In this document: positions 23,727 through 32,449 of the stretch, in pieces | Numbering within the stretch: position 1 is the first letter of the stretch | How the letters are laid out: each line of letters starts with the position of its first letter | IMG/VR virus record: IMGVR_UViG_3300029286_001852 | Span: 1-38,988 of that record | Length of the DNA: 38,988 nt | From: a virus | Direction: 5' to 3' (one strand) | Program-made: the position numbers and the translations under genes | The notes under the pieces: model-generated | Told to the model about the DNA's origin: nothing | The model's input: only the letters and a program-made list of their open reading frames with translations | The model's database searches: none

Positions 23727-26174
23727 ATGAAAAAAAATGTAATGATTATTGATAATACATTAGGTGGGTTGGAAAAAATCAATGAAGTTGTAACTCATAA
23801 AGGTAATACCCTATATATCATGAAGGGCATTTTCACGGAATTTTTAATCCGCAATCGTAATGAAAGAATATACACTCCAGAGAAATTTTTACCCCATTTA
23901 AGTGAATTATTAGAGAGAAAAAACTTACTGAAAGTAGTCTATGGAGAGTTTGACCATCCTGATGTATTTGATACGAGTTTAAGTCGTATTTCACACACTA
24001 TTCAAAACGCTTGGTATGTAAAAGAAAGCAATCGTGTTGATGGAGAAATTCGTTTAACTAGTACATTTTACGGAAAGGAAGCAAGATCTCTTGTAGATGA
24101 TGATCTACCAATATTCGTTTCAAGTAGAGCGGCGGGTGTGACTGAATCTAATGGGGAAGTTACTGTAAAGAAACTTTTCACTTATGATGCTGTTGCGGAT
24201 CCCGGTTTTTCTTCTGCACGAATGGAATTAAAGAACATGAATGAATCATTAGGGTTCAATGAAAACGTTAACTTCAGGATATTTGATATGTCCGAGGAGT
24301 CAAAAATAAATGAATTATTCAATATGGATAAAAACGAACAAGCAACTCAATTTAAAATGGAAGAGTTCAAAACGTATTTAGACGAAGAGTTACAAAAAAC
24401 GAAAAAATCTATCGATGAAGCTATTAGTAGCAAAAACTTCGATCCAGATAAACTTAATCGTCTTTATGAAGAATTCGAATCTTTGAGTCATGGACAAAAG
24501 AAGATAGCTGAATATCTTGATCAATTAGCTGACACAATTAATGTTTTGATTGAAGAAAACAAAGAATTGAAGAAAACTAGTGAAAAATTGGAAGAAAAAG
24601 TTGACAGAACAAAAGACAGAACAAAAGATCTTATCAAACACAACGATTATTTAGCTGAAAGTTTAGAAAAGACAATGGACTACTTAGGTTATGTTGCAGA
24701 AACAACCGATAAAGTTGTTGATTATCAAAAGTACATCGCTGAAAAATTAGATAATGGTATTTCCTTTATCGAATATGTTGCAGAAAATGTAGAACACACT
24801 ATCAAATATAGTGAATACATCGCTGAAAATTATGATAAGATTGTTGATTACACCGAATACATCGCTAAAAATCTTGACAAGAATATCGCTTATACCGAAT
24901 ATGTTGCAGAAAATCTAGATAATGCTATTGATTATGCTGAATATATTGGTGAAAATACCGAAAAAATTATTGATTATACTCAATATATCGCTGAAAACGT
25001 TGATAACGCAATCAGATATACCGAATATGTTGGTGAAAACGTTGATAATTCTATTAGATATGGTGAATATGTTGCAGAAAATGTAACCGATGTTATGGCA
25101 TATCAAAAATACAATGCCGAAGTTTTAGATAAAACTATTGAATATCAAAAGAAAATCGTTGAAGCTCTTAACGAAAACGGAACACCTTTAAATGAAAAAA
25201 TTGGTGTTATGGAAGATATGACAACAGATGATCCAAGTGCTTATTACGAAGATCAACCTAAAGCAGAAGGAGGTGATGAAGAAGAAAAAACAGAAAAACC
25301 AGCTGAAGTTCAAGATGGTGCAACTGAAGAACCAACCAATGTTGAAGAACCAGTTCAAACAGAAGAACCAGCACAAACCGAAGAACCAGTTCAAACAGAA
25401 GAACCAGTTCAATCCCCAGAAGACATCGAAGGTGTAAACGCTGAAGAAGTTCAAGGTGGTCAAGAAGAATCAGAAATCGGAATCGTTCCGGGTATGGTTG
25501 TTAAAATTGATGATGACAAAACAGGTGAAGTATTAGCAACTAATGATGAAACCGGTATTGTTGTTGTAAAAATGGGTGAAACAGGTGATACTGAAGAAAT
25601 CGAAGAATCAAGAGTAACAATTCTTGGGACTGGTAAAATTTACGAAAATGAAAACAAATTACATACAGAAGTGAAGAATTTAATTTTGGAAGCTAAGAAA
25701 CGTGAAGCATCTAAAGTAGAAGAACCACATTTCCTATTGTTCTTAACTGAAAAACAGAAAGCTAATTATTATGGCTTGACACCATCAGATAAGGAGAAAG
25801 TTAACTTTGCAATGAACGAAAACAAAGGAAAATATACTAACGCTGGAGAAGTTCTTTCAATAATTCAAAAATCCATTTCGAAACCAATAACAAATCTTAA
25901 TGAAATGTTAGTGGAAAACATACCAAGTGAATTAAAACCACTTTGGGAAAGTTTAAACCCTAAAATTCAAGAAGGTATTTTAAGTGGAGCACAATTTTAT
26001 ACAAACTTGGATGAAGGAAAAGTAGAGTCTTTCTGGGTAACTAGAGATCTCGAATCGTATGCTTCAAAGACGAACACCAAAAAAGTATTAAACGAAAACG
26101 TAAATACTTATGATAATTACAAATTATCTGATGAACAACTAGATGCATATAAAAACATTCTTAACAGATACTAA
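23727..26174 (+). CDS. Fused prohead protease and scaffold (T4 gp21 + gp22 functions)
   Basis: 815 residues from the ATG at 23727; an ATG 39 bp upstream is also in frame. Residues about 25-195 are the prohead protease: FTEFLIRNRNERIYTPEKF, GEFDHPD (probable catalytic His), PIFVSSRAAG (probable catalytic Ser) and YDAVADPGF. A long coiled coil follows, then about 12 tandem 14-residue units of the EYIAENLDNAIDY kind (24650-25120) and an acidic EEPVQT repeat. A small beta domain (GMVVKIDDDKTGEVL) and a helical C-terminal region near LTEKQKANYYGLTPSDKEKV follow. In T4 the two functions are separate genes; here protease and scaffold form one chain, directly before the capsid gene. The protease would cleave capsid and internal proteins after (I/L)-x-E sites. 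Confidence 0.85.
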   Translation: MKKNVMIIDNTLGGLEKINEVVTHKGNTLYIMKGIFTEFLIRNRNERIYTPEKFLPHLSELLERKNLLKVVYGEFDHPDVFDTSLSRISHTIQNAWYVKESNRVDGEIRLTSTFYGKEARSLVDDDLPIFVSSRAAGVTESNGEVTVKKLFTYDAVADPGFSSARMELKNMNESLGFNENVNFRIFDMSEESKINELFNMDKNEQATQFKMEEFKTYLDEELQKTKKSIDEAISSKNFDPDKLNRLYEEFESLSHGQKKIAEYLDQLADTINVLIEENKELKKTSEKLEEKVDRTKDRTKDLIKHNDYLAESLEKTMDYLGYVAETTDKVVDYQKYIAEKLDNGISFIEYVAENVEHTIKYSEYIAENYDKIVDYTEYIAKNLDKNIAYTEYVAENLDNAIDYAEYIGENTEKIIDYTQYIAENVDNAIRYTEYVGENVDNSIRYGEYVAENVTDVMAYQKYNAEVLDKTIEYQKKIVEALNENGTPLNEKIGVMEDMTTDDPSAYYEDQPKAEGGDEEEKTEKPAEVQDGATEEPTNVEEPVQTEEPAQTEEPVQTEEPVQSPEDIEGVNAEEVQGGQEESEIGIVPGMVVKIDDDKTGEVLATNDETGIVVVKMGETGDTEEIEESRVTILGTGKIYENENKLHTEVKNLILEAKKREASKVEEPHFLLFLTEKQKANYYGLTPSDKEKVNFAMNENKGKYTNAGEVLSIIQKSISKPITNLNEMLVENIPSELKPLWESLNPKIQEGILSGAQFYTNLDEGKVESFWVTRDLESYASKTNTKKVLNENVNTYDNYKLSDEQLDAYKNILNRY
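24650..25130 (+). repeat. Tandem 42-bp (14-codon) repeats in the scaffold region
   Basis: About 12 degenerate 42-bp units each encode a 14-residue motif with Y-x-E-Y-(I/V)-(A/G)-E-N-(L/V)-D-N-x-I-x-Y. The 14-residue period equals four heptad half-turns, so it fits a regular helical rod. The units differ in codons, showing the array is old. Confidence 0.85.
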
Positions 26175-26241
26175 TCTGTTAGATTTATAATTTAATCAAC
26201 TTACAGAAAAACAGTAAAATGGAAAAAAGTGGGGTTTTAGA

Positions 26242-26252
26242 TTAAATATATA
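26242..26252 (+). promoter_or_regulatory. Late-type promoter-like element of the capsid gene
   Basis: TTAAATATATA on the plus strand lies 28 nt before the capsid ATG, followed by an A-rich leader with no Shine-Dalgarno sequence. The most highly expressed late gene thus carries the same type of box. Confidence 0.5.
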
Positions 26253-26280
26253 AATAGAAAAAATAATCAAAAAATAAATT

Positions 26281-28101
26281 ATGGCACACTTTATAGTAGA
26301 TAAAGCAAAAGCTTTAAAGAAATGGTCACCGATTTTGGAAGCCTTAAAAGTTAAGGATGACGAAAAAAGAGAATGGATGGCCGAATACGCTGAAATGCAC
26401 CAGCTTCATATTAATGAAAACGTTGCATATGCAACCTTAAACCAAAATGGTATGGGTAACATCTTAGCTCCTACAGTTGGAACAATTCCAGCTTCAGTAT
26501 GGCAAGCAGGTGCTGGTCAAATTGGTAGTGGTGACGTAGCTCAAAACTTACTTCCAGTAAGTATGAAGATTGCTGCACAAACTATCGGTTTAGATTTAGT
26601 AGCTGTAAAACCAACCGCTTCTCCAAGAATCGAGTTGTTATTTGTTGACTTCAAATACGACAACGCTTTTGGTGATGGTATTCGTGAAGATCAAGATGCT
26701 GAACAAAGACCATTAGTTTTTAAACTTACCACAACTTCACAAGATTCCGCAATTGTAACAGCTTTACAATTACAACTTTCAGTTCTTGCAATCCAAGAAC
26801 GTATTGGTGGAATTTCCCAAAGAACATGGGTTAGTTTAGCTTCTGATACAGCAGCACATTTAGCAGCTGGCCCGGGAACAGGTTCAAAACAAAACTGGTT
26901 AGAATTCTTAGGATTCTCCAGAATTGATGGTCATCCTATTTTCCGTTGTTATCGTCAAGCTGGTTTTTCAGTTGGTGCTTTAACACCACAAGATGCACCA
27001 CTAGCATGGTCACAAACTAAAAACACATTCGATCAATCAACTTCAATGCAAACAACAATGACTGCTGGTTTCTATACTATCAGTACTGTTGTAGCTACAC
27101 ACATTCCAACAGCTGTCGCTTTTACTGGTTATTTATCAGGTTTAACCGTTCAATTGGTTTCCTTATTGGAAGATCAATTACCGGGATTCTCCGCTGGTTT
27201 TAACGATATGGAACAACCTTGGAATAACGGTTGGGGCGGTGGAAATGACAACTTCGGTGGTGGTTTAAAGAATAGTGGTTCTGGTCCAATGAACAGATAC
27301 CAAGATGAAAAAACTTATCCGGGTGTTATCGGTCCTGATGTATTCACTAAGGTAGTAACCGTTGGTGACATCGAAATTAGTTCAACTTTAAAACGTACTC
27401 AAATCGAGGACATTAAAGCTGCAACTGGTATGGATATCGTTCAGAAATTGGAAGGTGTTCTTATCAATGAATTAACTCAAGTTATTTCTAAAGAAATCGT
27501 TGCTAAAATTAGAAGTTTAGCTTTGAAAAACAGAGTATCTCACACAGCTCCTAAAAATGCTGATGGTACAAGTAAATTTGACTTCAACGTTGATACTTAT
27601 TTGACAACAGCAGGAGTACCGGGTGGTGAAACAACACATTCAATCCAACGTAAATTGGTTGCTAAGATCAATAACGCATCTAACTTTATCGCAACTGATG
27701 GTAGAATCGGACCGGCTCAGTATTTAGTTACTAACGGAAACATCGCATCAGTATTACAAGACATCGCTGGTTACACACTTAACCCAACTAACGTTGGTAA
27801 GTTAAACACCAATGGTCAATTGTATCCAATGGGAAACATTGGTAATATCCAAATCTATGTAGATCCTTACATGAGATGGGATGATAACTACATCTACATC
27901 GGAAGAAAGAATACAGTAGATCAACCGGGTCTTGTCTTTATTCCTTATTTAATGGCACAATCTATCAGCTTAATTAGTGAAGCTACTTGGGCACCTAGAA
28001 TGTTAATCCGTTCACGTTACGCAGTTTCCGATATCGGATTCTTCCCAGAAAAACAATTCATGGGAATCGCGGTAACCGATACACATGGTTTCTTAATCTA
28101 A
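26281..28101 (+). CDS. Major capsid protein, T4 gp23-like
   Basis: 606 residues, close to T4 gp23 (521 aa) with extra loops. Hallmarks include WSPILEALKV at the N-terminus, NGMGNILAPTVGTIP, GSGDVAQNLLPVSMKIAAQTIGLDLVAVKP, LLFVDFKYDN and a C-terminal LISEATWAPRMLIRSRYA. A probable protease site is LHINE|N at residues 43-47, giving a mature chain starting near Asn47. It assembles as the HK97-fold head lattice and is processed by the protease encoded just upstream. Codon use is richer in C-ending codons than the neighbours, as expected for a highly expressed gene. A strong terminator follows. Confidence 0.96.
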   Translation: MAHFIVDKAKALKKWSPILEALKVKDDEKREWMAEYAEMHQLHINENVAYATLNQNGMGNILAPTVGTIPASVWQAGAGQIGSGDVAQNLLPVSMKIAAQTIGLDLVAVKPTASPRIELLFVDFKYDNAFGDGIREDQDAEQRPLVFKLTTTSQDSAIVTALQLQLSVLAIQERIGGISQRTWVSLASDTAAHLAAGPGTGSKQNWLEFLGFSRIDGHPIFRCYRQAGFSVGALTPQDAPLAWSQTKNTFDQSTSMQTTMTAGFYTISTVVATHIPTAVAFTGYLSGLTVQLVSLLEDQLPGFSAGFNDMEQPWNNGWGGGNDNFGGGLKNSGSGPMNRYQDEKTYPGVIGPDVFTKVVTVGDIEISSTLKRTQIEDIKAATGMDIVQKLEGVLINELTQVISKEIVAKIRSLALKNRVSHTAPKNADGTSKFDFNVDTYLTTAGVPGGETTHSIQRKLVAKINNASNFIATDGRIGPAQYLVTNGNIASVLQDIAGYTLNPTNVGKLNTNGQLYPMGNIGNIQIYVDPYMRWDDNYIYIGRKNTVDQPGLVFIPYLMAQSISLISEATWAPRMLIRSRYAVSDIGFFPEKQFMGIAVTDTHGFLI

Positions 28102-28118
28102 TCATTAAGTATACTCAC

Positions 28119-28148
28119 AAAAAAGCCAGATTCAATCTGGCTTTTTTT
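28119..28148. terminator. Terminator after the capsid gene
   Basis: AGCCAGAT pairs with ATCTGGCT around a TCA loop and is followed by a run of Ts on the plus strand; an A-run precedes it, so it can also act on the minus strand. It closes the late block and faces the minus-strand accessory block. Confidence 0.9.
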
Positions 28149-28152
28149 ATGC

Positions 28153-28569
28153 CTAAAAGATTTTATCTGAAATTGTATGTAATGCAGACCCACATTCTAA
28201 TCCCAATAAAACATATAAAGTTTCTACTCTATAAAATATAGAAAAGTCGAAACTATAAAAATATAGAATTATGAAAGGGATTAAAAACAAATAAATTAAT
28301 CGAAATAAAGTACCTATTATTAAACCATGTGAAAGAATACTTCGATGTGGGATTCTATGATAAGGTATCCAAATCCATTTAAAATAACCCCACCTATAAA
28401 ATGGTTCACTTGGTACATCTAAATCACCATTAAACATAAATGAAGAAAAAATATATGAAACAGAAATTATAAGAATAGATATAACACCAAGTCCAAAAAA
28501 ATATAATATGATTATCAGTATTGGTAAGAATAAAATTGAAATTATATCATGTGTTCTTCCGTTTGGCAT
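28153..28569 (-). CDS. DUF2227-like membrane protein (putative metal-binding hydrolase)
   Basis: 138 residues. MPNGRTHDIISILFLP, GDLDVPSEPFYRWGYFKWIWIPYHRIPHRSILSHG and two hydrophobic segments match DUF2227, a YdjM/LexA-regulated-hydrolase-related family with invariant His and Asp (H-D, D-x-D, R-S-x-x-S-H-G). It is probably an inner-membrane protein with a metal site. The biochemical role is not known. It is the last gene of the minus block, convergent with the capsid gene and separated by the terminator. Confidence 0.8.
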   Translation of the reverse strand: MPNGRTHDIISILFLPILIIILYFFGLGVISILIISVSYIFSSFMFNGDLDVPSEPFYRWGYFKWIWIPYHRIPHRSILSHGLIIGTLFRLIYLFLIPFIILYFYSFDFSIFYRVETLYVLLGLECGSALHTISDKIF

Positions 28570-28570
28570 A

Positions 28571-28789
28571 TCATTCCTTATTCAACAACATATCATCTAT
28601 GATGATTTTTTTATTCTTTAAATCAATTTCTAAATGATATATTCTTTTATTCATTTCGGTAAGATCATCATTTAAAGAAGAAATAATACCACTACAAATA
28701 TCAATAATTTTCAATTCATCGAGTGTTAATTCATCTTCTTTTAACAATAATTCCTTACAAAGTAATTCGGTTAAATTCTTTTTAATCAT
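28571..28789 (-). CDS. Small helical hypothetical protein
   Basis: 72 residues, predicted nearly all helix with a Leu/Ile heptad flavour (LLCKELLLKEDELTLDELKIID, MNKRIYHLEIDLKNKKI). No family recognised. Its stop is one base from the start of the DUF2227 gene, so the two are probably co-translated. Confidence 0.6.
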   Translation of the reverse strand: MIKKNLTELLCKELLLKEDELTLDELKIIDICSGIISSLNDDLTEMNKRIYHLEIDLKNKKIIIDDMLLNKE

Positions 28790-28796
28790 TATTTGT

Positions 28797-28871
28797 TCAT
28801 TCTATCAATATAATGGTTGTGAATTCCCCTGTAACTGCGGGGTGTTTTATTTCAGCGTTGGTGATTTTCAT
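28797..28871 (-). CDS. Possible 24-residue microprotein
   Basis: ATG at 28869-28871 to TGA at 28797-28799 encodes MKITNAEIKHPAVTGEFTTI and four more residues. It fills most of the gap between the LemA-like gene and 28571-28789. The codons include CCC, GGG and GCA, which are rare elsewhere. The size makes this weak; it could also be part of a hairpin (CCCC/GGGG). Confidence 0.3.
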   Translation of the reverse strand: MKITNAEIKHPAVTGEFTTIILIE

Positions 28872-28876
28872 TGGGT

Positions 28877-29750
28877 TTATTTTATATTTTCTTTTCCGGA
28901 TTTGAATACATTAACTGTTGAGTCGGATAGGAAGCCATATTGGAAATTAATTTTTTGGCAGTTAAGTATTTTATTATAGATATTATTTGGGAAAGTATCG
29001 AGTAGGGTATTATTTTTGTTGGCTATTTCTTGGCATACTTGTTCAATTTTGAAATATCCTTCTCTTTGGGTTGTAATAAAGTCGGATAGGTCGGCATAAA
29101 ACAGGGTAAATTCTTCGTAAGGTATTTTTTGATTTTCTTGAACCCATTTCCAAGTAATTTTTTCGCCATCTGAACGATTTTCCATAATAACTTTTGTTAC
29201 TAGTAGGAAAGTTTCTTTATTTATATTTGTTATTTTTTCTTTGGCTAGGAATGTTTTCCAGAGTTTATCATAGAATCCAGCTTTTTCTTGTTTTCCAGAG
29301 TTTATCATAGAATCCAGCTTTTTCTTGTACTTTTTGGGTATAATTATTATGGTATATTTTAGATTTGTTATACATATCGGCACCTTGTAGGAACCAAGAT
29401 TTTGTCCATCCGAATAATAGGAATAGGAATAGGATTACTAATGGCCAGATGATCCATTTTTTCTTGAAAGTGGTATTAAATTTTTCGTTATCATCGTATT
29501 CTTCCCTATAAAATTTTTCGAAATTGGAATTACTTTTATCGAATTCAGAACATAGAGTAACTACTATAGCAAACCAACTAGCTATTGTAATTAAATTAAA
29601 TATAATATGGAAGGCTCCGAATTCGGTTACTCCTTTATCTATTGTATCGCCTGTGAAATGTACGTTCCAAAGTAATGACCAAAGGATAGCGATAATTCCC
29701 ATTATTAAGAGGGAAAATAAAATAAATTGTGTTTTTGTAGGTTTTTTCAT
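28877..29750 (-). pseudogene. LemA-like membrane protein gene, frameshifted by a 37-bp tandem duplication
   Basis: Two overlapping minus frames, 29268-29750 and 28877-29383, read as one protein if one copy of a 37-bp duplication is removed: both contain QEKAGFYDKLWKT around the join. The restored protein is ~280 aa, with two N-terminal membrane helices (LFSLLIMGIIAILWSLLW and IIFNLITIASWFAIVVTLC), a third (WIIWPLVILFLFLLFGW), then a helical domain ending FKIEQVCQEIANKNNTLLDTFPNNIY. That ending resembles the LemA fold of Bacteroidota. As written the second half has no proper start. Either the gene is broken or phase-variable, or the duplication is an assembly error. Confidence 0.75.
29253..29328. 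repeat. 37-bp perfect tandem duplication
   Basis: Two adjacent copies with period 37 (29253-29289 and 29290-29326, matching two bases further) lie within the LemA-like gene. Because 37 is not a multiple of three, the duplication shifts the frame. Confidence 0.95.
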
Positions 29751-29791
29751 TTGATTTTGTTTTAAGATTATACTTTTGTTTTTGGGTTTTT

Positions 29792-30031
29792 TTAGTTTTG
29801 ATTTTTATCGGAAATATTTAAAGAAGCTATATCTTGGATGTGTTTTAATCCGCAAATAATACGTGCTGTTAATTGAATTTGATGATCATAGTCGTTATTT
29901 TCCGCATCGGAAAGTGTATCAAATTCTCTTGTTCTGTTTTCTTTTAGATTAATCAATTCTATTGAATACTGTTTAATTTGTTTGTCTATTTCTTGTTTAA
30001 TTTGTTTGTCTATTTCTTTTATAAGATGCAT
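29792..30031 (-). CDS. Small hypothetical protein with duplicated EIDKQIKQ
   Basis: 79 residues. The N-terminus contains KEIDKQIKQEIDKQIKQ, encoded by an in-frame 24-bp tandem duplication (about 29969-30016). The rest is helical and charged, ending GLKHIQDIASLNISD. Unknown family. A TACCTTTG -7-like element lies 33 nt before the ATG. It is close to the 37-bp duplication in the next gene, so this stretch seems prone to slippage. Confidence 0.6.
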   Translation of the reverse strand: MHLIKEIDKQIKQEIDKQIKQYSIELINLKENRTREFDTLSDAENNDYDHQIQLTARIICGLKHIQDIASLNISDKNQN

Positions 30032-30064
30032 AATATTTTAGTTTTGGATTACAATTTTGGATTA

Positions 30065-30072
30065 CAAAGGTA
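30065..30072 (-). promoter_or_regulatory. Bacteroidota-type -7 element
   Basis: TACCTTTG on the minus strand, 33 nt before the ATG at 30031. It is the same octamer as at 9457-9464. Confidence 0.45.
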
Positions 30073-30130
30073 ATAAAGTTATTTGGAATAAAAAATTCCA
30101 GCACTTCAATGAAGCTAGGAAATAAAAAAA

Positions 30131-31036
30131 TTATTTATATAATTCGTTTTTCAAGATATAATCATAAACATTACTATCCACCCAATCTTCCACGGGATTT
30201 ATAATTTTTGCCAAATCATCATTTCTTGAAAAATAATATTTTAATGTATTTCTTACATCAGTTGATGATACTTCAACAATACCTGTTTTTTCTTTATTTA
30301 AGAAGATGTGGGGTGGTTTTAAATACCAGTCTATACTTGTATCCCTTTCTATTCCAGATCTCGGTACAATTACAAATCTCATCATACGTTCAAGTTCCTG
30401 ATAATTAACCCAAGTATGGAATGTATTTGCGTTATCCTGACCAATAATCATACTAAATTGATACATTTCCATCAAACTTTCTTCTTCTTTTAACCTTTTA
30501 ACAAAGTAAAAAGTTTCTCCGAAGAATTTGTTTCTGATTTCATAGTCAAATACTTTAATTCGGTGATCAACGGAAGTTGCAATTTTACACATTTCTAATC
30601 TGTGTTCGGCAGGTGCCATATTTTTGTTATACATATGATGAAAACATGGTAAAATCCAGACTTCATCAAATTCATTACTTGCATCTAAAACAAATTGAGC
30701 TGTTTGGATATGACCATTATGGATCATGTCAAAAGCTCCACCATATAATGCAACTTTTATCTTTCTACCTAATGATTTATATTGTTCTCTTCTACGATGG
30801 ATTTTATTTAGGGTATCTTGAATTAAATCATCAAAATTCCAACCTGATTCAGCACACAACATTATAAGAGATGACATTAAATCACCAGTTTCTTCTTTAA
30901 TATTTTTGATATCATTCCATCTTATAAGTTCAAAAAATTCATTTTGAACATCAATAATTCTCTCTTTAAATGGTGTATAACCAAAATTTTTTTCAAATGT
31001 TATCTTAATTTTTTCTTGTAAATCTTTTGTGTCCAT
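30131..31036 (-). CDS. MazG-like pyrophosphohydrolase fused to NadD-like adenylyltransferase
   Basis: 301 residues in two domains. Residues 1-90 resemble MazG/all-alpha NTP pyrophosphatases: VQNEFFELIRW (Glu33, Glu36) and IKEETGDLMSSL (Glu48, Glu49, Asp52), the E-x-x-E and E-x-x-D metal ligands. Residues 94-301 are a nucleotidylyltransferase: VALYGGAFDMIHNGHI (99-109, the G-x-F-D-x-x-H-x-G-H site), SMIIGQDNANTF and VSSTDVRNTL, as in NadD, which joins nicotinate mononucleotide and ATP. Both sites look intact. The domains are one continuous frame, with the GIY-YIG gene abutting its start. A role in NAD metabolism or in nucleotide clean-up during infection is inferred. Confidence 0.85.
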   Translation of the reverse strand: MDTKDLQEKIKITFEKNFGYTPFKERIIDVQNEFFELIRWNDIKNIKEETGDLMSSLIMLCAESGWNFDDLIQDTLNKIHRRREQYKSLGRKIKVALYGGAFDMIHNGHIQTAQFVLDASNEFDEVWILPCFHHMYNKNMAPAEHRLEMCKIATSVDHRIKVFDYEIRNKFFGETFYFVKRLKEEESLMEMYQFSMIIGQDNANTFHTWVNYQELERMMRFVIVPRSGIERDTSIDWYLKPPHIFLNKEKTGIVEVSSTDVRNTLKYYFSRNDDLAKIINPVEDWVDSNVYDYILKNELYK

Positions 31037-31924
31037 TTAATTTTTTTTAAAAAAATCATTTAACCATTTATTTATTCTAGAAATTTTATAAGAATGAGAA
31101 GATTTAATACTAAATTCTGTTTTTGTTTTATATTTTAATGATTCAGTCTTACAAGTTTCATAATTCCAATAATTTCTTTTCATCTTTTTTTCACCCATGT
31201 GTTCACATATTTCATCTAACCAACCATTATTTAAAGATGATGAATATGAACTTTTTGAATTTTTAGAAAACTCAAATCTTGATGAATATTTTAATGCTTC
31301 TTTTTTACAATTTTCTTTATTCCATATATTTTGTTTTATCATATGTGAACAAATTTCATCTAACCAATTACATCTCAAACTTGATCTATATGATCCGGGA
31401 CTTTTTAAAGAAAATTCATTTCTGTTTTTATATTTTAATGATTCTTTTAAACATTTTTCTTTTGTCCATTTGAAATTATTTCCCCCTATTCCACCGGTTT
31501 TTGATTTATTTAAAATATTCCATCCTTCATTTTTATATTTTTCAACATAAAAATATTCTAATTTTATAGCTTCATCAACACTTAAATAATCTGTTAATTG
31601 TTTTATAATTGGTTGTAAATTTGTTTCTTTAATATGTAAAATTACTTTATCTTTAATATTTTTATTTCTACTTTTTTGCCTTTCATTTAAATTATATGTC
31701 AATCCAACATAAACAAAATTGTCTGAAAATTCATATGAATATATACATCTTTTTAAATGATTTCCTTTTTTAATCATATGTGAACAAATTTCATCTATCC
31801 ACTTATTTTTTATACTTGATCTATAAGCACCAACACTATTATCACAGAATTGTTTCCTACTATCATATTTTAAAGCTTCAAATTTACATTTTTCTTTTGT
31901 CCAATATCCATTACCCTTTCTCAT
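31037..31924 (-). CDS. GIY-YIG homing endonuclease with four NUMOD-type repeats
   Basis: 295 residues. A GIY-YIG-like core lies at about 60-140 (IYSYEFSDNFVYVGLTYNLNERQKSR, with LEYFYVEKYKNEGWNILN). It is flanked by about four copies of a ~45-residue DNA-binding repeat with K-C-K-x-E-A-L-K-Y-x-S-R-x-E-F and W-L-D-E-I-C-x-H-M, one before and three after the core. It sits one base upstream of the MazG-NadD gene on the same strand. Free-standing mobile gene; its target site cannot be read here. Confidence 0.85.
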   Translation of the reverse strand: MRKGNGYWTKEKCKFEALKYDSRKQFCDNSVGAYRSSIKNKWIDEICSHMIKKGNHLKRCIYSYEFSDNFVYVGLTYNLNERQKSRNKNIKDKVILHIKETNLQPIIKQLTDYLSVDEAIKLEYFYVEKYKNEGWNILNKSKTGGIGGNNFKWTKEKCLKESLKYKNRNEFSLKSPGSYRSSLRCNWLDEICSHMIKQNIWNKENCKKEALKYSSRFEFSKNSKSSYSSSLNNGWLDEICEHMGEKKMKRNYWNYETCKTESLKYKTKTEFSIKSSHSYKISRINKWLNDFFKKN

Positions 31925-32004
31925 TTTATTTAATTTTATTTTATTTTATTTTTTATATATCTATATATAAAAAATAAAATGTCATAAATTGGAGTATAAC
32001 CAAA

Positions 32005-32160
32005 TCATAGAAAAGCACCCAATGGGTCATTTTTAATAGTTTTGTATTTATTATTAATAAATGTTTGTTCCTTTCCACATTTGGTACAAATTCTCCCTTT
32101 ATTATTAGGGAAATATTTCCAATTATGACCAAAAAACAAACATCGAATTTTTCTAATCAT
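32005..32160 (-). CDS. Small zinc-binding protein, DUF1660-like
   Basis: 51 residues, ATG at 32158-32160, TGA at 32005-32007, overlapping the stop of the upstream gene by eight bases. The sequence has RCLFFGHNWKYF, then RICTKCGK: the C-x-x-x-G-H-x-W and C-x-x-C pattern of DUF1660 prophage proteins, suggesting one bound zinc. Function unknown. No promoter of its own is visible, so it is probably co-expressed with 32153-32449. Confidence 0.65.
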   Translation of the reverse strand: MIRKIRCLFFGHNWKYFPNNKGRICTKCGKEQTFINNKYKTIKNDPLGAFL

Positions 32161-32449
32161 TGTTATCATCACCAATTTCAATCACTTCACCATAGTTATC
32201 AACTAACCATTTGTAAGCTTCGTCAAATGATTCCCATTGATATGATTTTGGTAAATTTGGGTACAATGTTTCATCATCCATCAAAAACCAATCACTATCA
32301 TATGCATATCCACCTTCATATTGGTCATGCCAAATATTGAATATGTTTTTTCTTGTACCATCTTTATGATATTTAAACTCGATGTTTTCTTGGATGGTGA
32401 ATCCTTGAGTATTATCTTTTTTTGACTGGTATATCCACATTCTTATCAT
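32153..32449 (-). CDS. Hypothetical protein
   Basis: 98 residues with a beta-rich N-terminus (MWIYQSKKDNTQGFTIQENIEF), a DQYEGGYAYDSDWFLMDDE segment and a helical SFDEAYKWLVDNYGEV end. Not recognised. Its start overlaps the stop of the YqeY gene and its stop overlaps the next start, so it is embedded in a tight minus operon. Confidence 0.7.
   Translation of the reverse strand: MIRMWIYQSKKDNTQGFTIQENIEFKYHKDGTRKNIFNIWHDQYEGGYAYDSDWFLMDDETLYPNLPKSYQWESFDEAYKWLVDNYGEVIEIGDDNND

Noticed and set aside
28801-28860. CCCC/GGGG hairpin as a terminator
   Set aside because: Only four strong pairs and a long loop with no U-run; the short ORF reading is at least as likely.
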